Part shown: one piece after another, positions 12,850 to 24,641 of the stretch
Layout: every line of letters begins with the position of its first letter
How positions within the stretch are numbered: the first letter of the stretch is position 1
Source: Blastobasis lacticolella
Taxonomy: Eukaryota > Arthropoda > Insecta > Lepidoptera > Blastobasidae
Direction of reading: 5' to 3'
Assembly: GCA_905147135.1 (NCBI GenBank)
Contig: LR990053.1
Span: 5,406,501 to 5,470,500 of the forward strand
Length of the DNA: 64,000 nt
Program-made: the position numbers and the translations under genes
Notes under the pieces: generated by a model
Told to the model about the DNA's origin: nothing
Database searches by the model: none
Seen by the model: only the letters and a program-made list of their open reading frames with translations

Positions 12850-13135
12850 GTGTGTGTTGGCCGTGTGGTGATAGCCGTGTGGTGACCGGCAGAGTAGAAT
12901 AGCACCAACCCCTTACGCTAATGGGTGTCGTACAAGGCGACTAATGTTTTCGAGGCAAACGATCAAGAGTCTCCGTAGTCTGGAAAATGGGCAGCAGCAT
13001 TTTCCATTGTTATATTTAAACACTGCGATCTCCAACCCGCCTGCCAAACGTGGAGATTATGGCAATAACCTCCCATTTCGTGGGAGAGGCCCCAAGTCCT
13101 GCAGTGGACTGTTACGGGCTGTGATGATGATGATT
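12850..13135 (+). repeat. Dispersed repeat with (GAT)n tail
   Basis: One of the more complete copies of the CCGTGTGG family: GACCGGCAGAGTAGAATAG, GGAAAATGGGCAGCAGCATT, AACCCGCCTGCCAAACGTGG, CCTGCAGTGGACTGTTACGG and then GATGATGATGAT. Confidence 0.7.
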
Positions 13136-13194
13136 ACGTTGGACTACTAGAATAGAACTAGCCGTATGGAGTCTGGCTTTGTAGAATATACCAA

Positions 13195-13385
13195 CCCCCA
13201 CGATGGTGGTCATCTTGGCGTGAATGTCGCGGTTGTAATCTCGCGCGCGAGGGCCAGGGGTCCGCTTTGACTATGATCCAGGATTTCTCAGATCAGGTAA
13301 TCACAGTGGAGCGTCGACCATCTGACCTCCGTGACCCTGTTAACAGGGAACCTGACCAGATTGGATCATTGGATACCAATCCCCT
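13195..13385 (-). mobile_element. SINE 3' half (minus)
   Basis: On the minus strand it carries the SINE core GGTTCCCTGTTAACAGGGTC, ACGGAGGTCAGATGG and the end ACGCCAAGATGACC. It is the same family as 19925-20235, 36545-36830 and 47163-47430. Confidence 0.6.
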
Positions 13386-13484
13386 TGATATACAGGTGTT
13401 ATTCACAAGTACTAATATCTAAGAAGTAAAAAAGCTGGGACCTCCGTAGAACCGAAATCGGCAGCAGCATTTCCTGTTGGGTGC

Positions 13485-13610
13485 TTTTAACCCCCGACAA
13501 AAAAAGGGTTATTAGTTTTCGGCGTGTATCTGTGGATCTGTGTATAGGGGTGTCTGTCTGTTGCATCGTAGCTCCCGAACGGATGAACCATTTTGATCAG
13601 GTTTTCTTTT
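13485..13610 (+). repeat. Dispersed repeat (ACCCCCGAC family)
   Basis: Starts TTTTAACCCCCGACAAAAAA and continues GTGTCTGTCTGTTGCATCGT and CCCGAACGGATGAACC, a repeat commonly seen in moth introns. Confidence 0.55.
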
Positions 13611-14254
13611 TTTAAGCCGGTTTAGTCGAGATGGTTTAGTGGAGATGGCGATCACCCGCCTGACTGACTGACTGATTATGGCAATCCACTAAGTTAATGT
13701 GGCTAATGATCAGCTGTTATTGTTATTTGCTCATATAATTATACTGTATTACTAAACAAGTTCCTGACTTTAGTTAAATTGAGTTTTAGACTGAGTCTTG
13801 GTTAAAATTTAAAAAACTACGATCAGGATCACATTTGAGGGGGTGGTGGGGGGAGCGGACAGGGGAGGGGTGGGGAACTTTCAGGGCATACTCTTGGGAC
13901 TCTAAGGAACACTTGTGCCAAAAATCAAAACTAGTTTATTTATTTTGAGGTTAATGTCTATTGTTCCTGTACTAACTATGCTTTTCCACGAGCACTTAAA
14001 ATGGTTCTCGTGATCATAAATTGTCACGAATGCACATTTTCCCGCAAAGATGGTATCAATAGATCACTAGATATTCTCACGCCACCTCGTGGGGAGATTC
14101 ATGTGTAGCTGTGACGTAACATTTTATGTAACACGATATCTTTGCCATGGGATCGTGATGGGATAGAAATGCGTTCAATTCCATAACCTGTATCTACAAT
14201 GTGTACATATTCTAAAAATGTTAAATTGGCAACTTAACTAACTAGTCGAATATT

Positions 14255-14335
14255 TATTTATTAAAAGTCTATGCACTAAAGGTACATTGGCAGACTTAAA
14301 GCTAAAGTAGCCATATCTGCCAGTCAACCGTGAAA
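14255..14335 (-). mobile_element. LINE 3'UTR fragment (minus)
   Basis: The minus strand reads GGTTGACTGGCAGATATGGC, then GCTTTAAGTCTGCCAATGTA and a TAAATAAATA tail. It is the same family as the end of 48420-48760. Confidence 0.5.
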
Positions 14336-14839
14336 ACAAAGTGATCGGAAAAAAGAAGTGTAGCGGATAAAATCAAAGAAAAAAAAGTGTAAATACTTTA
14401 CTGATACTTGGGTAACTCGTGACTTTTGAGATACTTAATACTTGTATGTACATTATTTATAATAATGCAATAATTTAGACTTGAATAACATTTCTGCAAT
14501 ATACCGTATCTCTGCGGAATCGCGCTATTAAACCGAAATTGTCGGTTGTATACAACAATTTCTGTTTAATGCCTATTACTGCCATATTTAGCTGCACTTT
14601 TTAATTTGGCACTGACTGAGATCTATATGTAAATGACCCTGTGGAAAGGTCTAAGTGACTGGCTCAATAGCGCTTAGTGTCACTGACCGCAGTGGTGACA
14701 AAACTTAATATCTACTTGGTAACACATAAAATGTACCTAAAGTTCGTACAAATATTTTGTTATTGCCTTACGAGACACACGGTCAGAAGGTCCACCTTAT
14801 GAAAAGTGCCCACTGACGTCCTAGACATATGTAACCTTA

Positions 14840-14935
14840 GGGGAACGGAAGCTGTGCCAGCCTTTGAGATATGTATAGGCTCGTTCCTTAAAGATTTAAA
14901 TGTCGTGATATTTGGAACATTCTTTCAGTTGTAGT
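14840..14935 (+). repeat. Dispersed repeat copy A (TTTGAGATATGTATAGGCTC)
   Basis: Shares TTTGAGATA(T/C)GTATAGGCTCGTTCCTT with a second copy at 15740-15810. Confidence 0.55.
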
Positions 14936-15546
14936 GCCTAACTGCCCGCATAGTACCGGCATTGTGTTAATTCAATCCAATTGGGGAATTTCTGTTGGAC
15001 CGAGATTGAGATGTATCCTGTTAAGCTGCTATTTACAATGGCTTTTAGTCAGGTCAGGTTGTTGTTTTTAATGCTTTCGAAGAAGCAGCGCATTCTGTTG
15101 AGAATTTCAACACGCTTGGCAGATTTTTACAAAACCCTCAAGTAACAAGTCTCGAGACTCAAGTCCACCAGTAGACCGTTATGGGTCGTTTATATGTGAG
15201 ACATGCTCATAATCGGTCTCCTTTCAATGATTTTTTTGTATAAACCCGTTTCGTCAACCTCCCACTCAAATAACATAACGCTTACTTTACCCAGCTAGCA
15301 CAGCAGCTAGATTTATTATCATTACACTGTCATTACATTGCGTAGCGGCTAGAAAAAGCTACACAAAACATAATAGCTTCGTCCGTCTGCAGTGGGGGCC
15401 GTGACGAAACGTGGAGCTATTTCAGGCTCATAGTCCGCCGCTGAAATAGCCGCGTGCGGGATTTAATGGCTGCACTATGGAATTCGTGGAACATGATTCC
15501 TCGTACTGAGGCGTCCATTCACGTCGGTGCTTTGGTTGGACTAAAT

Positions 15547-15690
15547 GGCATGATATCCTGTGGATGAGACGTCCTGCAGATGCGGTGGTGATTTTTTCAT
15601 AGGTTATTTAATTTTATGGCGTATGTCCTGGCATGGTATCCTGTGGAAGAGACGTCCTGTAGTTGCAGTGGTGATTTTTTATAATAGAGG
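15547..15690 (+). repeat. Local 83-bp-period direct repeat, two units
   Basis: GGCATGATATCCTGTGGATG (15547 on) recurs as GGCATGGTATCCTGTGGAAG (15630 on). Both continue with GAGACGTCCTG and TGGTGATTTTTT. Confidence 0.7.
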
Positions 15691-15894
15691 GAAGTAAGCA
15701 ACACCCGCACCACCGAGGTGACCGGGGAGACGCTATGCGTTGCCGACTTTTGAGATACGTATAGGCTCGTTCCTTGCAGATTTCTATGTCGTAATCGTAA
15801 CAATTTGGAAAACTGTTACATAATAAATAGCCATCTAGCCTATACTTATCATACGTACTACACCCAGATACGTAACATTTTATGAAAATTTATC

Positions 15895-15985
15895 ATTTCA
15901 GTTTCTGATCGGCTGGGAATCGAACCCGGGACATCTGCGTGGTGATCGGCATGCTAACCAACGGAACCACTCAGGTCGTCATTTT
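15895..15985 (-). mobile_element. tRNA-derived SINE head (minus)
   Basis: On the minus strand it reads GACCTGAGTGGTTCCGTTGG, then CACGCAGATGTCCCGGGTTC and GATTCCCAGCC, i.e. A- and B-box-like blocks. It matches the SINE at 30326-30610. It is not a tRNA gene: the acceptor stem does not close and it is embedded in repeat sequence. Confidence 0.65.
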
Positions 15986-17149
15986 CATACTACATATTTT
16001 CTACCAACATAGACTGTACCTATATTTCAACCACCGCAAAAAACAGTTATCAATCAAACGCACAAAGTTCATAATCCCGTCTGTGGCCATTCGCAAGGCC
16101 GTCCCCGTTATGGTGGTCATTACGAGTGCAACTCCGCAATGAATTGTGTGAATTAACTCGTTGGTCAATGCGACGCTGTATCGGACTCGCCGGACAGCTG
16201 TCCGCAGGCCTCGGAGCTTCGGTGGCTCGGTCACATCTCGCGGGGTAAGGGTGGATGCATATTGTTTATGTTTTACTACTGGATCCGGCTCGACTTCGTT
16301 CGCGTACACCTACTTTACCCCTACCAACCACTGATTAGTATATCAGTACATAGAAGTCTTTGCTACCAACCCATTTTTTCTTGCTTATAAACCTTTCTCT
16401 TGAATCACTTTATCTATTGTTGAAAATCGTATTAAAATCCGTTGCGTACATTGGTACATACATAGATACATAGGAACAGTCGGCGGGAAACGAGTTTGTT
16501 TTATACTATGTGTAGATAGGTACGTTCGGGCCGAAATTTGGAAACTGTTCCATGAACCGGTCCACATTCTTAAAACCTACTATACAATATGCACTGATGC
16601 CTGAGGTACCTACGCATTACCGCCTTGGACTGCAATGCCTACCAGCGGGGCTATTGGCTAACTCAGTTGACAACTGTATTTGACACTAGATAATTCTACA
16701 CCACGTCATCTACGTTGAAAACTGGCAATAGCGTCTACCAAATTAGAGTAGTGTCAGATTTTTTTATGTCAAATTCAGTTGTCCACTGAGATAGCCGATA
16801 GGCCCTCAGATCATCTCACGATGAACACAGTCAAAGGCGTGTGTATCCACCAACTTTATCCAAACGTCCAGAAACAGGAAATGCAGATATGTTCTTTGAC
16901 CTGTATCCCGAAACCTATAGGTAGGAACTGACACTCCCATCGGATCCGAGTCTATTTTACCTTAAAGCATTCAAAGACACATTTACACCGCAATACTTGC
17001 AGCATTTCTCTGCTGAGCCCTTACCTATGACGGCTGGAGTAACGATACTCAGCATGCATTGATGACGCACAAAGAGTTGGTTGGGCATATGCCCGGTGAA
17101 GAGGATACAGTAAAGGGTCTGAAAGGATCACAGACTAATAAAAGACGCT

Positions 17150-17340
17150 TACTTATGGAGAACTTTACAATATTTTTGGTTAGGATGCTCACACCATTAG
17201 AGCCCATCGATTTCTATCGATTTCCACGCCTCTATAGGGATTCCATCGGGTCCGATAGCTTTCCGATGTTTGATGCGGCGAAGTGTCCACGCCTTATGTG
17301 TGGGTCCATAAGTGGTCTCGTCTGGCTCTGGTTACCGCAC
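17150..17340 (-). pseudogene. Degenerate reverse-transcriptase fragment (RTE-like LINE)
   Basis: Minus-strand translation around 17205-17275 gives KAIGPDGIPIEAWK, the fingers motif found in RTE-type reverse transcriptases. Stops and frameshifts lie on both sides. The open frame on the plus strand (17059-17514) is a shadow. Confidence 0.5.
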
Positions 17341-17349
17341 GTTTGGCAT

Positions 17350-19190
17350 GTACGCAGCTTGATTTTTAGGAGATCTGGCCGCTTGCCACTTTTTAGTTTA
17401 GGGAGACACACTCCAGCACCGTCCTCGCGCCCGTGGGATAGCTACCTGAGTCATGGGATGGTTCTCCCGTCTGTCACTGCACTAAGGTTGCTGACAGCTG
17501 TGGCGAACTCATGAAACTTGGTTTCTTTAAGCAACCACCAGTTTGAACTTCAAACCCGGTGTTTATTTTATTCAAATTAAGTTAAACTTTGTACTATTGG
17601 TATCAGCAGCAATTGATTTAGTGCAAGCCGATAACATTAACGGAGTTATTTTCGTATCGTTTAATCGCGTAGTTTTATACTTCCTGTGTAGGTTTAATAC
17701 TTTCCAGTTTATGTCCGAACTCAGTAGGCGGCTAGGTTAACAACCTAACACAGTGCCTAGAGATAATCTAGAGATATTTTTATGTATATGAAATCAGATC
17801 TTACGCGACAACGGTTAAGAATAATATAATAAATAAAAGAGGAAGAAATTAACTATTTAAGTGTATGTTTCCTTAACGCTAACAACCCATCGGCGACAAC
17901 TGGCGACAACTCGCGATTACAATGCAAATTGTCCATAAACGGCTGTAGATAATTTCCTTGATGTCACTAAGGCGTAATCTTAACGATAGGTTCACGTGTT
18001 TACTGGGCAGGTACGTAGTTACTTATTTTGATTACATTGGAGTAAGTAGATATACCTAGTAAGTAATTAAATTAGTTCAAACACAACTTGTTAAGTAATA
18101 TCGAAATTACTTATTTTAGTAAACGATTACACGTGTTCCTCTCAACACATTCCAACATCGACGTAACAGAAGGAATGTATTATTTTTACATTGAACACTA
18201 TTTATAAAAATCTTACCTCATCGATGTAAAAAAGATTGAGGCGGTAGATTCCTCCTTTTTAGACAACCATTATCAACCTTTAAATAGATACTTACAGTGT
18301 TGGAGAAGTCAATTTGGGCACTTAGCATGTGCCATTTTCATTATCAGAAGCACCACGATTCTCCAGCATTTAAGAAACAATCTAAAGAACTGAGCAGACA
18401 GCTCACCTGATAGAAAGCGGCGACTGTCACCCACAACCTACCTACCCTTCCTGCATCTGTAGCTAGCACGAGCTGCTTTCGCGTGCGACAAGCAAGGAAA
18501 TGCGCGACATAGATACTGCTATCTCTTTCATCTTACTATTCAGAGAAGGAAACAAACGCTCACTCGCGGCGTGAACTATGTCGCAGACACACTTGTGATA
18601 GTCGTGCTGCTGTGGACACGACGTTACGTCCGACAAATTGAGCGGCCTCGCTGCACAGATACCTTATACGGTACCCGGAGACCTTATCAGCAGGCGCCAT
18701 ATGACAACACCGCACCGACGTCGCTTGAGTAACGTGTTTTGATCATCACGTGTGCATAGGGTCGCTTTGCGCATGTGGTAGGTGTTTGTGAGTATTTATG
18801 GTGGGTACAGTAACTTAGCTTTTAGCCATAACTTGTCGACGTAGACTTCGATAGAGGGTACAGTAGCATTGGCATCGGTTAAAGCCTACTTCATACCAAG
18901 TTGCATCTTGCAATGTTCTGAGGGTGTGGGCTAGAACCTGATGCCGAGTTTCACCAGCGTACTAGATCCATCCTTACGACCTGGATTAGTGGCAGTCAAC
19001 TACTTATAATTGGCTTTTCAAGAAACTTCATTCCACGTCCGAAAATTCTATGAAATTATTCTTGCAGAAATTTCAGAGCCGGTATGACATTGGGGCATTC
19101 AAGAAACGAGACTAGGTACCTATTCCTTTTTTGAAAATCATTTATATTATTGTGTTGCAGATGTTCTTGGGTGACCTTGGGCGATGTTGT
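17350..19190. other. Intergenic, no gene seen
   Basis: AT-rich with scattered short repeat pieces (for example ACCTGATAGAAAGCGGCGAC near 18408). No supported gene. Confidence 0.4.
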
Positions 19191-19194
19191 CGCT

Positions 19195-19385
19195 TACCAC
19201 TACTGATTCCCATCATTCAAAAAAAATTAACACCCGGCAGACCAGAAAATGGGCAGTTGCGTTTTGTTTTGTGTAGGTAAGTAATTCAAACACATCGCAC
19301 CACCATCCACTTAACAAGCGTGAAGATTATGCCAAATCCCCCACTGATGTGGAAGAGGGGACTGTTATGGGGCTGATGATGATGA
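19195..19385 (+). repeat. Dispersed repeat of the CCGTGTGG family with (GAT)n tail
   Basis: Carries GACCAGAAAATGGGCAGT, GTGAAGATTATGCCAA, GGGGACTGTTATGGGGCTG and a GATGATGATGAT tail. Confidence 0.6.
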
Positions 19386-19924
19386 TGATAACGGCAAGTT
19401 TAGGATTAGCTTTTGCCAGCGCGGTAGCTCCGTCCGCACAGACCTCGATAAGTATAGAAAAAAATACTCCTGGCCAAGACAAATACTTAGTCAGAGATTT
19501 AAATCGGAACAAAGTCCACTTACGTGCGCTATACTATAGGTACAAAGTTTCATGATAATATAGTATTAGTCTTTATTCGTTCGATTTAAGTACCGAAATA
19601 AACTACGAAATCCATCGTCGCTACCCAAAAAGGAAATTGGTTCGTCTCGTAAAAACGACCACAGTTACCAATACGAACAAGTACACTGCATTTCGTTCTC
19701 ATTAGAATGCGTAATGACATTAACCGTATCCTTATAGGTTGTAACGATCAAGTTTTACCTCCACATGCGTCCGCGCATGATTCAGAAGTCGGTCAGCGTG
19801 TCGCGACGCGGAGCCGCGCGGCATGAGTAAAATAAGATACGAATAGGTATATATTATCCTACAATAATATAAATGTAAGTGTGTAAGGGTGTTTGAATAT
19901 TTATTATATACTTACGTAGGTACT

Positions 19925-20235
19925 CCTTCACGCGTCCGTGGATTAATGGTTAAAGGGTCCGACTCGTAAGCGAGAGGTACCGGTTTCGAAACCCAGTTCC
20001 GCGCCATGTATGGTACTAATGACTCTTTTCTGAGTAATGTGAATCAGTTGAACACTAAGTGATGCTCGGCAGGCGACTGAATGTGTAACCGTGATCTAGG
20101 TCAGGTTCCTTTGTTATCAGGGTCACGGAGGTCAGATGGCAGTCGCTTCACTGTAATTACCTAATCTGCCAATTCCTGGATCTTGATCGAGGCAGACGTC
20201 AAGCCCTCGCTCGTCAAGATGATTTTATTTTATCA
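19925..20235 (+). mobile_element. tRNA-derived SINE
   Basis: The head has TCCGACTCGTAAGCGAGAGG, then TACCGGTTTCGAAACCC (B-box-like). The body has ATGACTCTTTTCTGAGTAAT and GTCACGGAGGTCAGATGGCA, and the end has GTCAAGATGAT. The same order is found at 36545-36830. Confidence 0.75.
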
Positions 20236-20369
20236 TCTACTGACGTGCTCCTTCACGCAAAACCTAAGGAAACTTTGTTAACAAGCGGTAGGTACGGGTC
20301 AGGAATGTAATAAATTTATTTCAAGCCAAAATTGTTGCACCTATTTATCTTTACTGAAACAGTTTACGA

Positions 20370-20480
20370 CGCAAGGATGCCAAAGACCGGGTACAGTGGA
20401 GAAGGAAGTGTAGGAAAGCAGAACCTGGTAAGATAATAATATAAAAAGTAAAGACGGGATTGACGGCTAAGATAGGACTT
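20370..20480 (+). mobile_element. LINE 3'-end fragment
   Basis: GGATGCCAAAGACCGGGTAC, AGTGGAGAAGGAAGTG and GGAAAGCAGAACCTGG match the tail family described at 4785-4915. Confidence 0.5.
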
Positions 20481-20527
20481 AGGGTGATAATAGTTTAAAT
20501 GGTTCCAGACACAAACATATGTAGCGA

Positions 20528-20718
20528 GCTTTCTGAGGCCTTACCATGAACTCATAAGAGTTCATGGTAAGGGTTCCTGCTATAAAGCAGAACCTAAACA
20601 GAACTGCCCTGTTTAGAAAGAGACAGCGCTATACGAGTCACATAATTTTGTCTCGTTCAAACTGAAAGCAATACTGTTTAGGTCCTGCTATAAGAGTTCA
20701 TGGTAAGCCCTCTGATTA
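20528..20718. repeat. Foldback element containing a perfect 14-bp-stem hairpin
   Basis: CTTACCATGAACTC (20540-20553) is followed after ATAA by its exact complement (20558-20571). A third copy of the right arm is at 20693-20706, and the inner block GCAGAACCTAAACAG reappears inverted as CTGTTTAGGTCCTGC. The outer ends TCTGAGGCCTTACCATG and its complement bound the element. Confidence 0.7.
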
Positions 20719-20739
20719 AAGTATAAAACTTAATGTTGC

Positions 20740-21394
20740 GAGTCTATAACCAAGGACCCTAGGAAGTTTTGGAGATATGCAAAAAAGACTAAAAAGCGAC
20801 CACAGACTATCAGCTCATATTAGAAACACGGGTTGGTTCTAATGGGTCGGAGAGTTGCGAAATATTTTTTGATAATTTTCAGGCTGTATTCACTAACCCT
20901 ACGACAAATATAGCTGCCGTTTCAGCGCCTTCGGTCACCAGTCCACCAGCAGGATGTATCGGTCAAATAGCAATAACACCCAACTTATCTTGAAATACCT
21001 GTTAAAATTAAATGTGGCGAAGGAGCAGGCTGCGATGTGCCGCTTGCTTAGCTTTTCCCCTATTTATTTTGTTTAAGCTCATTATCGGGGGGTGTTTACC
21101 CGTCTTGTGCCAATTCATAAAAGTGGTTCTATAACATTGGCGAAGCAATATCGCCGTGTGTCCATTCTAACAGTTTTTAGCAAATCATTTGAGTTAATTG
21201 TTTATGATCCCGTCGTTGCGCGCAGTGTTCCGAACGCCCAACATGGATTTATGCGCAAGAGATGAACCCTCTCTACCTTAGCCGAATTTGTCGACACTGT
21301 TGCCAGGCATATGTATGGGGGCCGTCGGGTTGACGTCGTCGACACCGACTATTCAAAATGTTTCGATAGGCTTTGCCACAACACGATTTTAAAT
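20740..21394 (+). pseudogene. Dead LINE reverse transcriptase, 5' part (interrupted)
   Basis: The translation has recognisable RT blocks in order: FWRYAKKTKKRPQTISSYI, EIFFDNFQAVFTNPT, FTRLVPIHKSGS, YRRVSILTVFSKSFE, QHGFMRKR and VDVVDTDYSKCFDRL. This is a non-LTR reverse transcriptase of the Jockey superfamily. Frameshifts and a stop after MRKR show it is dead. It is cut at 21394 by the foldback element and resumes at 21686. Confidence 0.8.
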
Positions 21395-21685
21395 ATTTAA
21401 CACTGTGTTGTCACTTCATGATGGAACTCCATTATTATGAATTAAATCACTTTTTGTATACTAGTTCCACTTTATTATACAGTTTTATTAAATTGCAACC
21501 GGTTTCGAATTACTCATCTTCAGGCAATTATTTTATATTTTGTTTACAAGGTATATGTAGGGACCGGTACCTACATATAGCTTGTAGCGAAACCGGTTGC
21601 AATTTAATAAAATTGTATAATAAAGTGGAACTAGTATACAAAAAGTGATTTAATTCATAATAATGGAGTGAAAAGTGAATTAATT
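21395..21685. mobile_element. Foldback MITE inserted in the LINE fragment, 13-bp target duplication
   Basis: Arms of about 83 bp (21426-21508 and 21588-21669) are near-perfect inverted copies, containing AAATCACTTTTTGTATACTA and AACCGGTTTCG. They flank an 80 bp centre. CACGATTTTAAAT occurs on both sides (21382-21394 and 21686-21698). Removing one copy and the element restores the RT reading frame (CHNTIL joined to NNLGQVGGL), which proves insertion. Confidence 0.88.
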
Positions 21686-21785
21686 CACGATTTTAAATAA
21701 CCTAGGGCAGGTCGGGGGTCTTCGATCTTCGTTTGAGTCATACCTTCGCAACACTGCCGTGCTAACGATATTCACAGTATGTCCA
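21686..21785 (+). pseudogene. Dead LINE reverse transcriptase, continuation
   Basis: The frame reads ILNNLGQVGGLRSSFESYL, directly continuing the fragment upstream of the MITE. It ends in unrelated AT-rich DNA. Confidence 0.7.
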
Positions 21786-21924
21786 TTTGACGAAAACGAG
21801 TTAACTACATATTCGGAATCAGCGCGAAAAGCTCTACAATCTGATTTAACTCATATTTTTGTAACTTATCGGGTACCCATAAATATTAGAAACCATAAAA
21901 GCAGTAAGTGCATTATTTGTCATG

Positions 21925-22245
21925 GGTTCCTAATTATAAAAGCAGTAAAATCACTTACTGCTACTTTTCTAGTACTGGCTTACATTTCATTCACGTTGTT
22001 GCTAATTATATCGACAGTAAGTACTCATACTGCGGAAATGATAGGCAAATGCCTGAATTTTTCAAGATTGGTTGCTTACCATGTTAGCAGCAAGGGCTCA
22101 TACGGCGAATATAATACGCAAGTCTTTAATTTTTAAATTATGATTGCTAACCATATTAGCAGTAAGGACTCATACTGTGGTTGTAGTATGCGAAGTATGT
22201 TCACTTTTTGCATTCATTACTAATTCTATCAGCAGTAACAACACG
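21925..22245 (+). repeat. Degenerate tandem repeat, about 73-bp period, 4-5 units
   Basis: Unit starts are near 21923, 21996, 22069, 22142 and 22212. The core is TTGCTAA(C/T)CAT(A/G)TTAGCAG followed by (T/C)AAGGACTCATACTG. The open frame at 21759-22136 is a by-product. Confidence 0.65.
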
Positions 22246-22734
22246 TAGGTAGCGGTGGAAAGTCAACTGAAATACACGAAAAGTAACACATTATCTGAAT
22301 TCACTGATAAGACGAATTACTAAATCGACGAAATATGCAATCATAGATAAACTTTTGCAAGTAATGCCTCAAAATTGAAAAAGGTTTTGGCTGAATTTGC
22401 CAGTTTCAGATGCTACTGATCTCGATTGTGTTACCTACTTTAATTAATGATTCAATGAAAGACTTAGAAACATGTTATAAAGGATCTCAAGTTATTATTG
22501 CATTTTATATGTGTATAACCAATAAGTAACATCATAAGTATGAGAAATATTAAGAGAAATACATGCAGTACCAATGAATGAAATTTACCTCTTTCTATGT
22601 TAATTATCTCTTATTATGATTACTTATTGAATATATTCCTTTGACGCGGCAACAGAAGTTACTCGCAGCTTATTTCCAGAAAAAATACGAAAATTAACTT
22701 CAAAATTTTAACAAGTGTAGATAAAAACTCCATA

Positions 22735-22850
22735 TATTTAGGTATTAGAACACTAGTTTAAAACTGTTCTCATACGAGGCGTAGTTGAGTACAATAAACA
22801 GACACCGAGTTGCCATAAACTACTGTAATTTTTATATTACCTATTATTAT
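22735..22850. repeat. MITE remnant related to 31524-31680
   Basis: Shares TATTAGAACACTAGT, ACGAGGCGTAG (inverted relative to CTACGCCTCGTATG), ATAAACAGACAC and GCCATAAACTACT with the element at 31524-31680. Confidence 0.5.
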
Positions 22851-23015
22851 AGCGTAAAAGTTATGATATTTCAAAATAATATTGATACAAACATATTAAT
22901 GTATTTGGCATGATGCCGTTTTCTTATGATATATCTGGATTTGTAAGTGTTATTATTCTTAAACAATTGTTTATGTACTTTTACCTCAGGTTTACAGAGA
23001 GTTCATTGTAATATT

Positions 23016-23438
23016 AGGTCCTTATTTATGAAATCGGCGTTTTGTATGGGGAAATGACGGAAAATGCAAATTTTAATACAAGCAAAAATTTCAATTTCTC
23101 GGAAGTGTCAAATCGGATTACAATGAAACTTTGTGGGTATAGTTAGACAACATTAAGCTAACTGGTGATTAACATTTCATTGTGATAACTACTCCCTTTA
23201 TAAAATTACACCTGGTCAAAGAAGCAAAACCGACGATAAATGGACAGGGGTTTTTTCTAACCCTTATAAAAACATTATGATAATATATTTTATTTTATTT
23301 TAGGGGCTTATGGGCATCTAAACATACTCTATTTCTGAAATCTCGTATTAAATTTAACATATTATTTACAATTAAAAATATTGGAGCAAATATATATTTG
23401 CGAAAAGGACGGCAATTTCATAAAAAAAGGACCCAATA
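23016..23438. repeat. MITE-like element with inverted ends
   Basis: The left end GGTCCTTATTTATGAAATCG is complementary to the right end CAATTTCATAAAAAAAGGAC. The interior of about 380 bp is AT-rich and non-coding. Confidence 0.6.
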
Positions 23439-24099
23439 ATTTTGTTAATCCATGTTTTAGTCAATGTACGATGTAAAAGCTAAATTATGACTATAATACT
23501 TCATTAATAATAGGTTTGTCTATCTGTAACAATTTTTATTATTAGTTTCACTCTTCAAATTAAAGAAATATTATTCTTGTAATCATACAAATTTATTCAT
23601 TCATGTTGTCATATTGTCAATTTTTTTAATGTTTAAAATGTTGGGAATGAATATTTTCACAATATTTTACATTATAATTTTTTTAGAAATATTATCAATA
23701 AGTACATTTTTTACATAAAATAATATGTATTTCGACTATACCTAACAACACCTAGTTTATATGGAATACTAGGCATAACAACAGTAACTCCGTACTTACT
23801 GCTGATATGCTAAGTGATCAATGTTATTGGATGTATTGGACACATTTAGCATATTTACATTCGTCGCATTTAAATTTAGTGCAGTAAATATAGAGGATAA
23901 TTACATGCACCATTCGAAAGCCCTTAATTTGGGCTACATATATCAATAGTCAAAATTTATGTAACGTAAGAATACCAGTCGGGAAAACAAATTATGTAAA
24001 AAAAACTTTAGGCGCCAATTTCTCGAAACTACGAAAATGGACTTACTGTGAATATTGTGAGCACGGCAGAACAGTGTGTTACCGCTCTCAATTTGCTAC

Positions 24100-24165
24100 C
24101 ATTCCCTTAGGACTGCTAAAGGGCTCACATCTAGATCCTTTACTGTTTAATATTTGTTAAACAGT
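24100..24165 (+). pseudogene. Possible short LINE RT remnant
   Basis: Translation gives IPLGLLKGSHLDPLLFNI, reminiscent of the RT block GVPQGSHLGPLLFNI. It is too short to classify. Confidence 0.4.
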
Positions 24166-24641
24166 AAAAGTACAATGTTTCACTCCAAATAACGAACGAT
24201 CAAAAATTATGGTCGATCTGTGTAAGAATTTTACTTTTTGGCGATTACCGAACACAAATGCTTTTTTTTTATCAAAAATGTCTATCTAATGTAAAACTAC
24301 CGACATATTACGATATAATTTGCCAAGACCATGTGATTCTTACAATAAAAACATTTCCCGCAGTCACAATAAATCCCTAGAGTCGAACTATCGAACTCTA
24401 TTCTAAACATAGGCCAGGCAATACATATAGAGAGCTGTCGCTTTCAAACAATCCCCTATGGATGAGTGTTCTTTGACGTGATATTAATATTGAGAGGATC
24501 AAGACTCTATAAAAGGCATCAGAATAATAAACATAAATATGTCCGAACAAAAAAGATTTATAATAGTCAGAAATACAACATGTCCAATTCAAACATACCA
24601 CAACTTACAAACTACTTAAAATTACAAATTGTATACTTATG

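Noticed and set aside
17059..17514. 151-residue plus-strand gene
   Set aside because: The RT motif KAIGPDGIPIEAWK is on the opposite strand; the plus frame is a shadow.
21759..22136. 125-residue gene
   Set aside because: The frame is formed by the 73-bp tandem repeat and has no recognisable domain.
21925..22245. CRISPR-like array
   Set aside because: The units are diverged throughout, without constant repeats and variable spacers, and the genome is eukaryotic.
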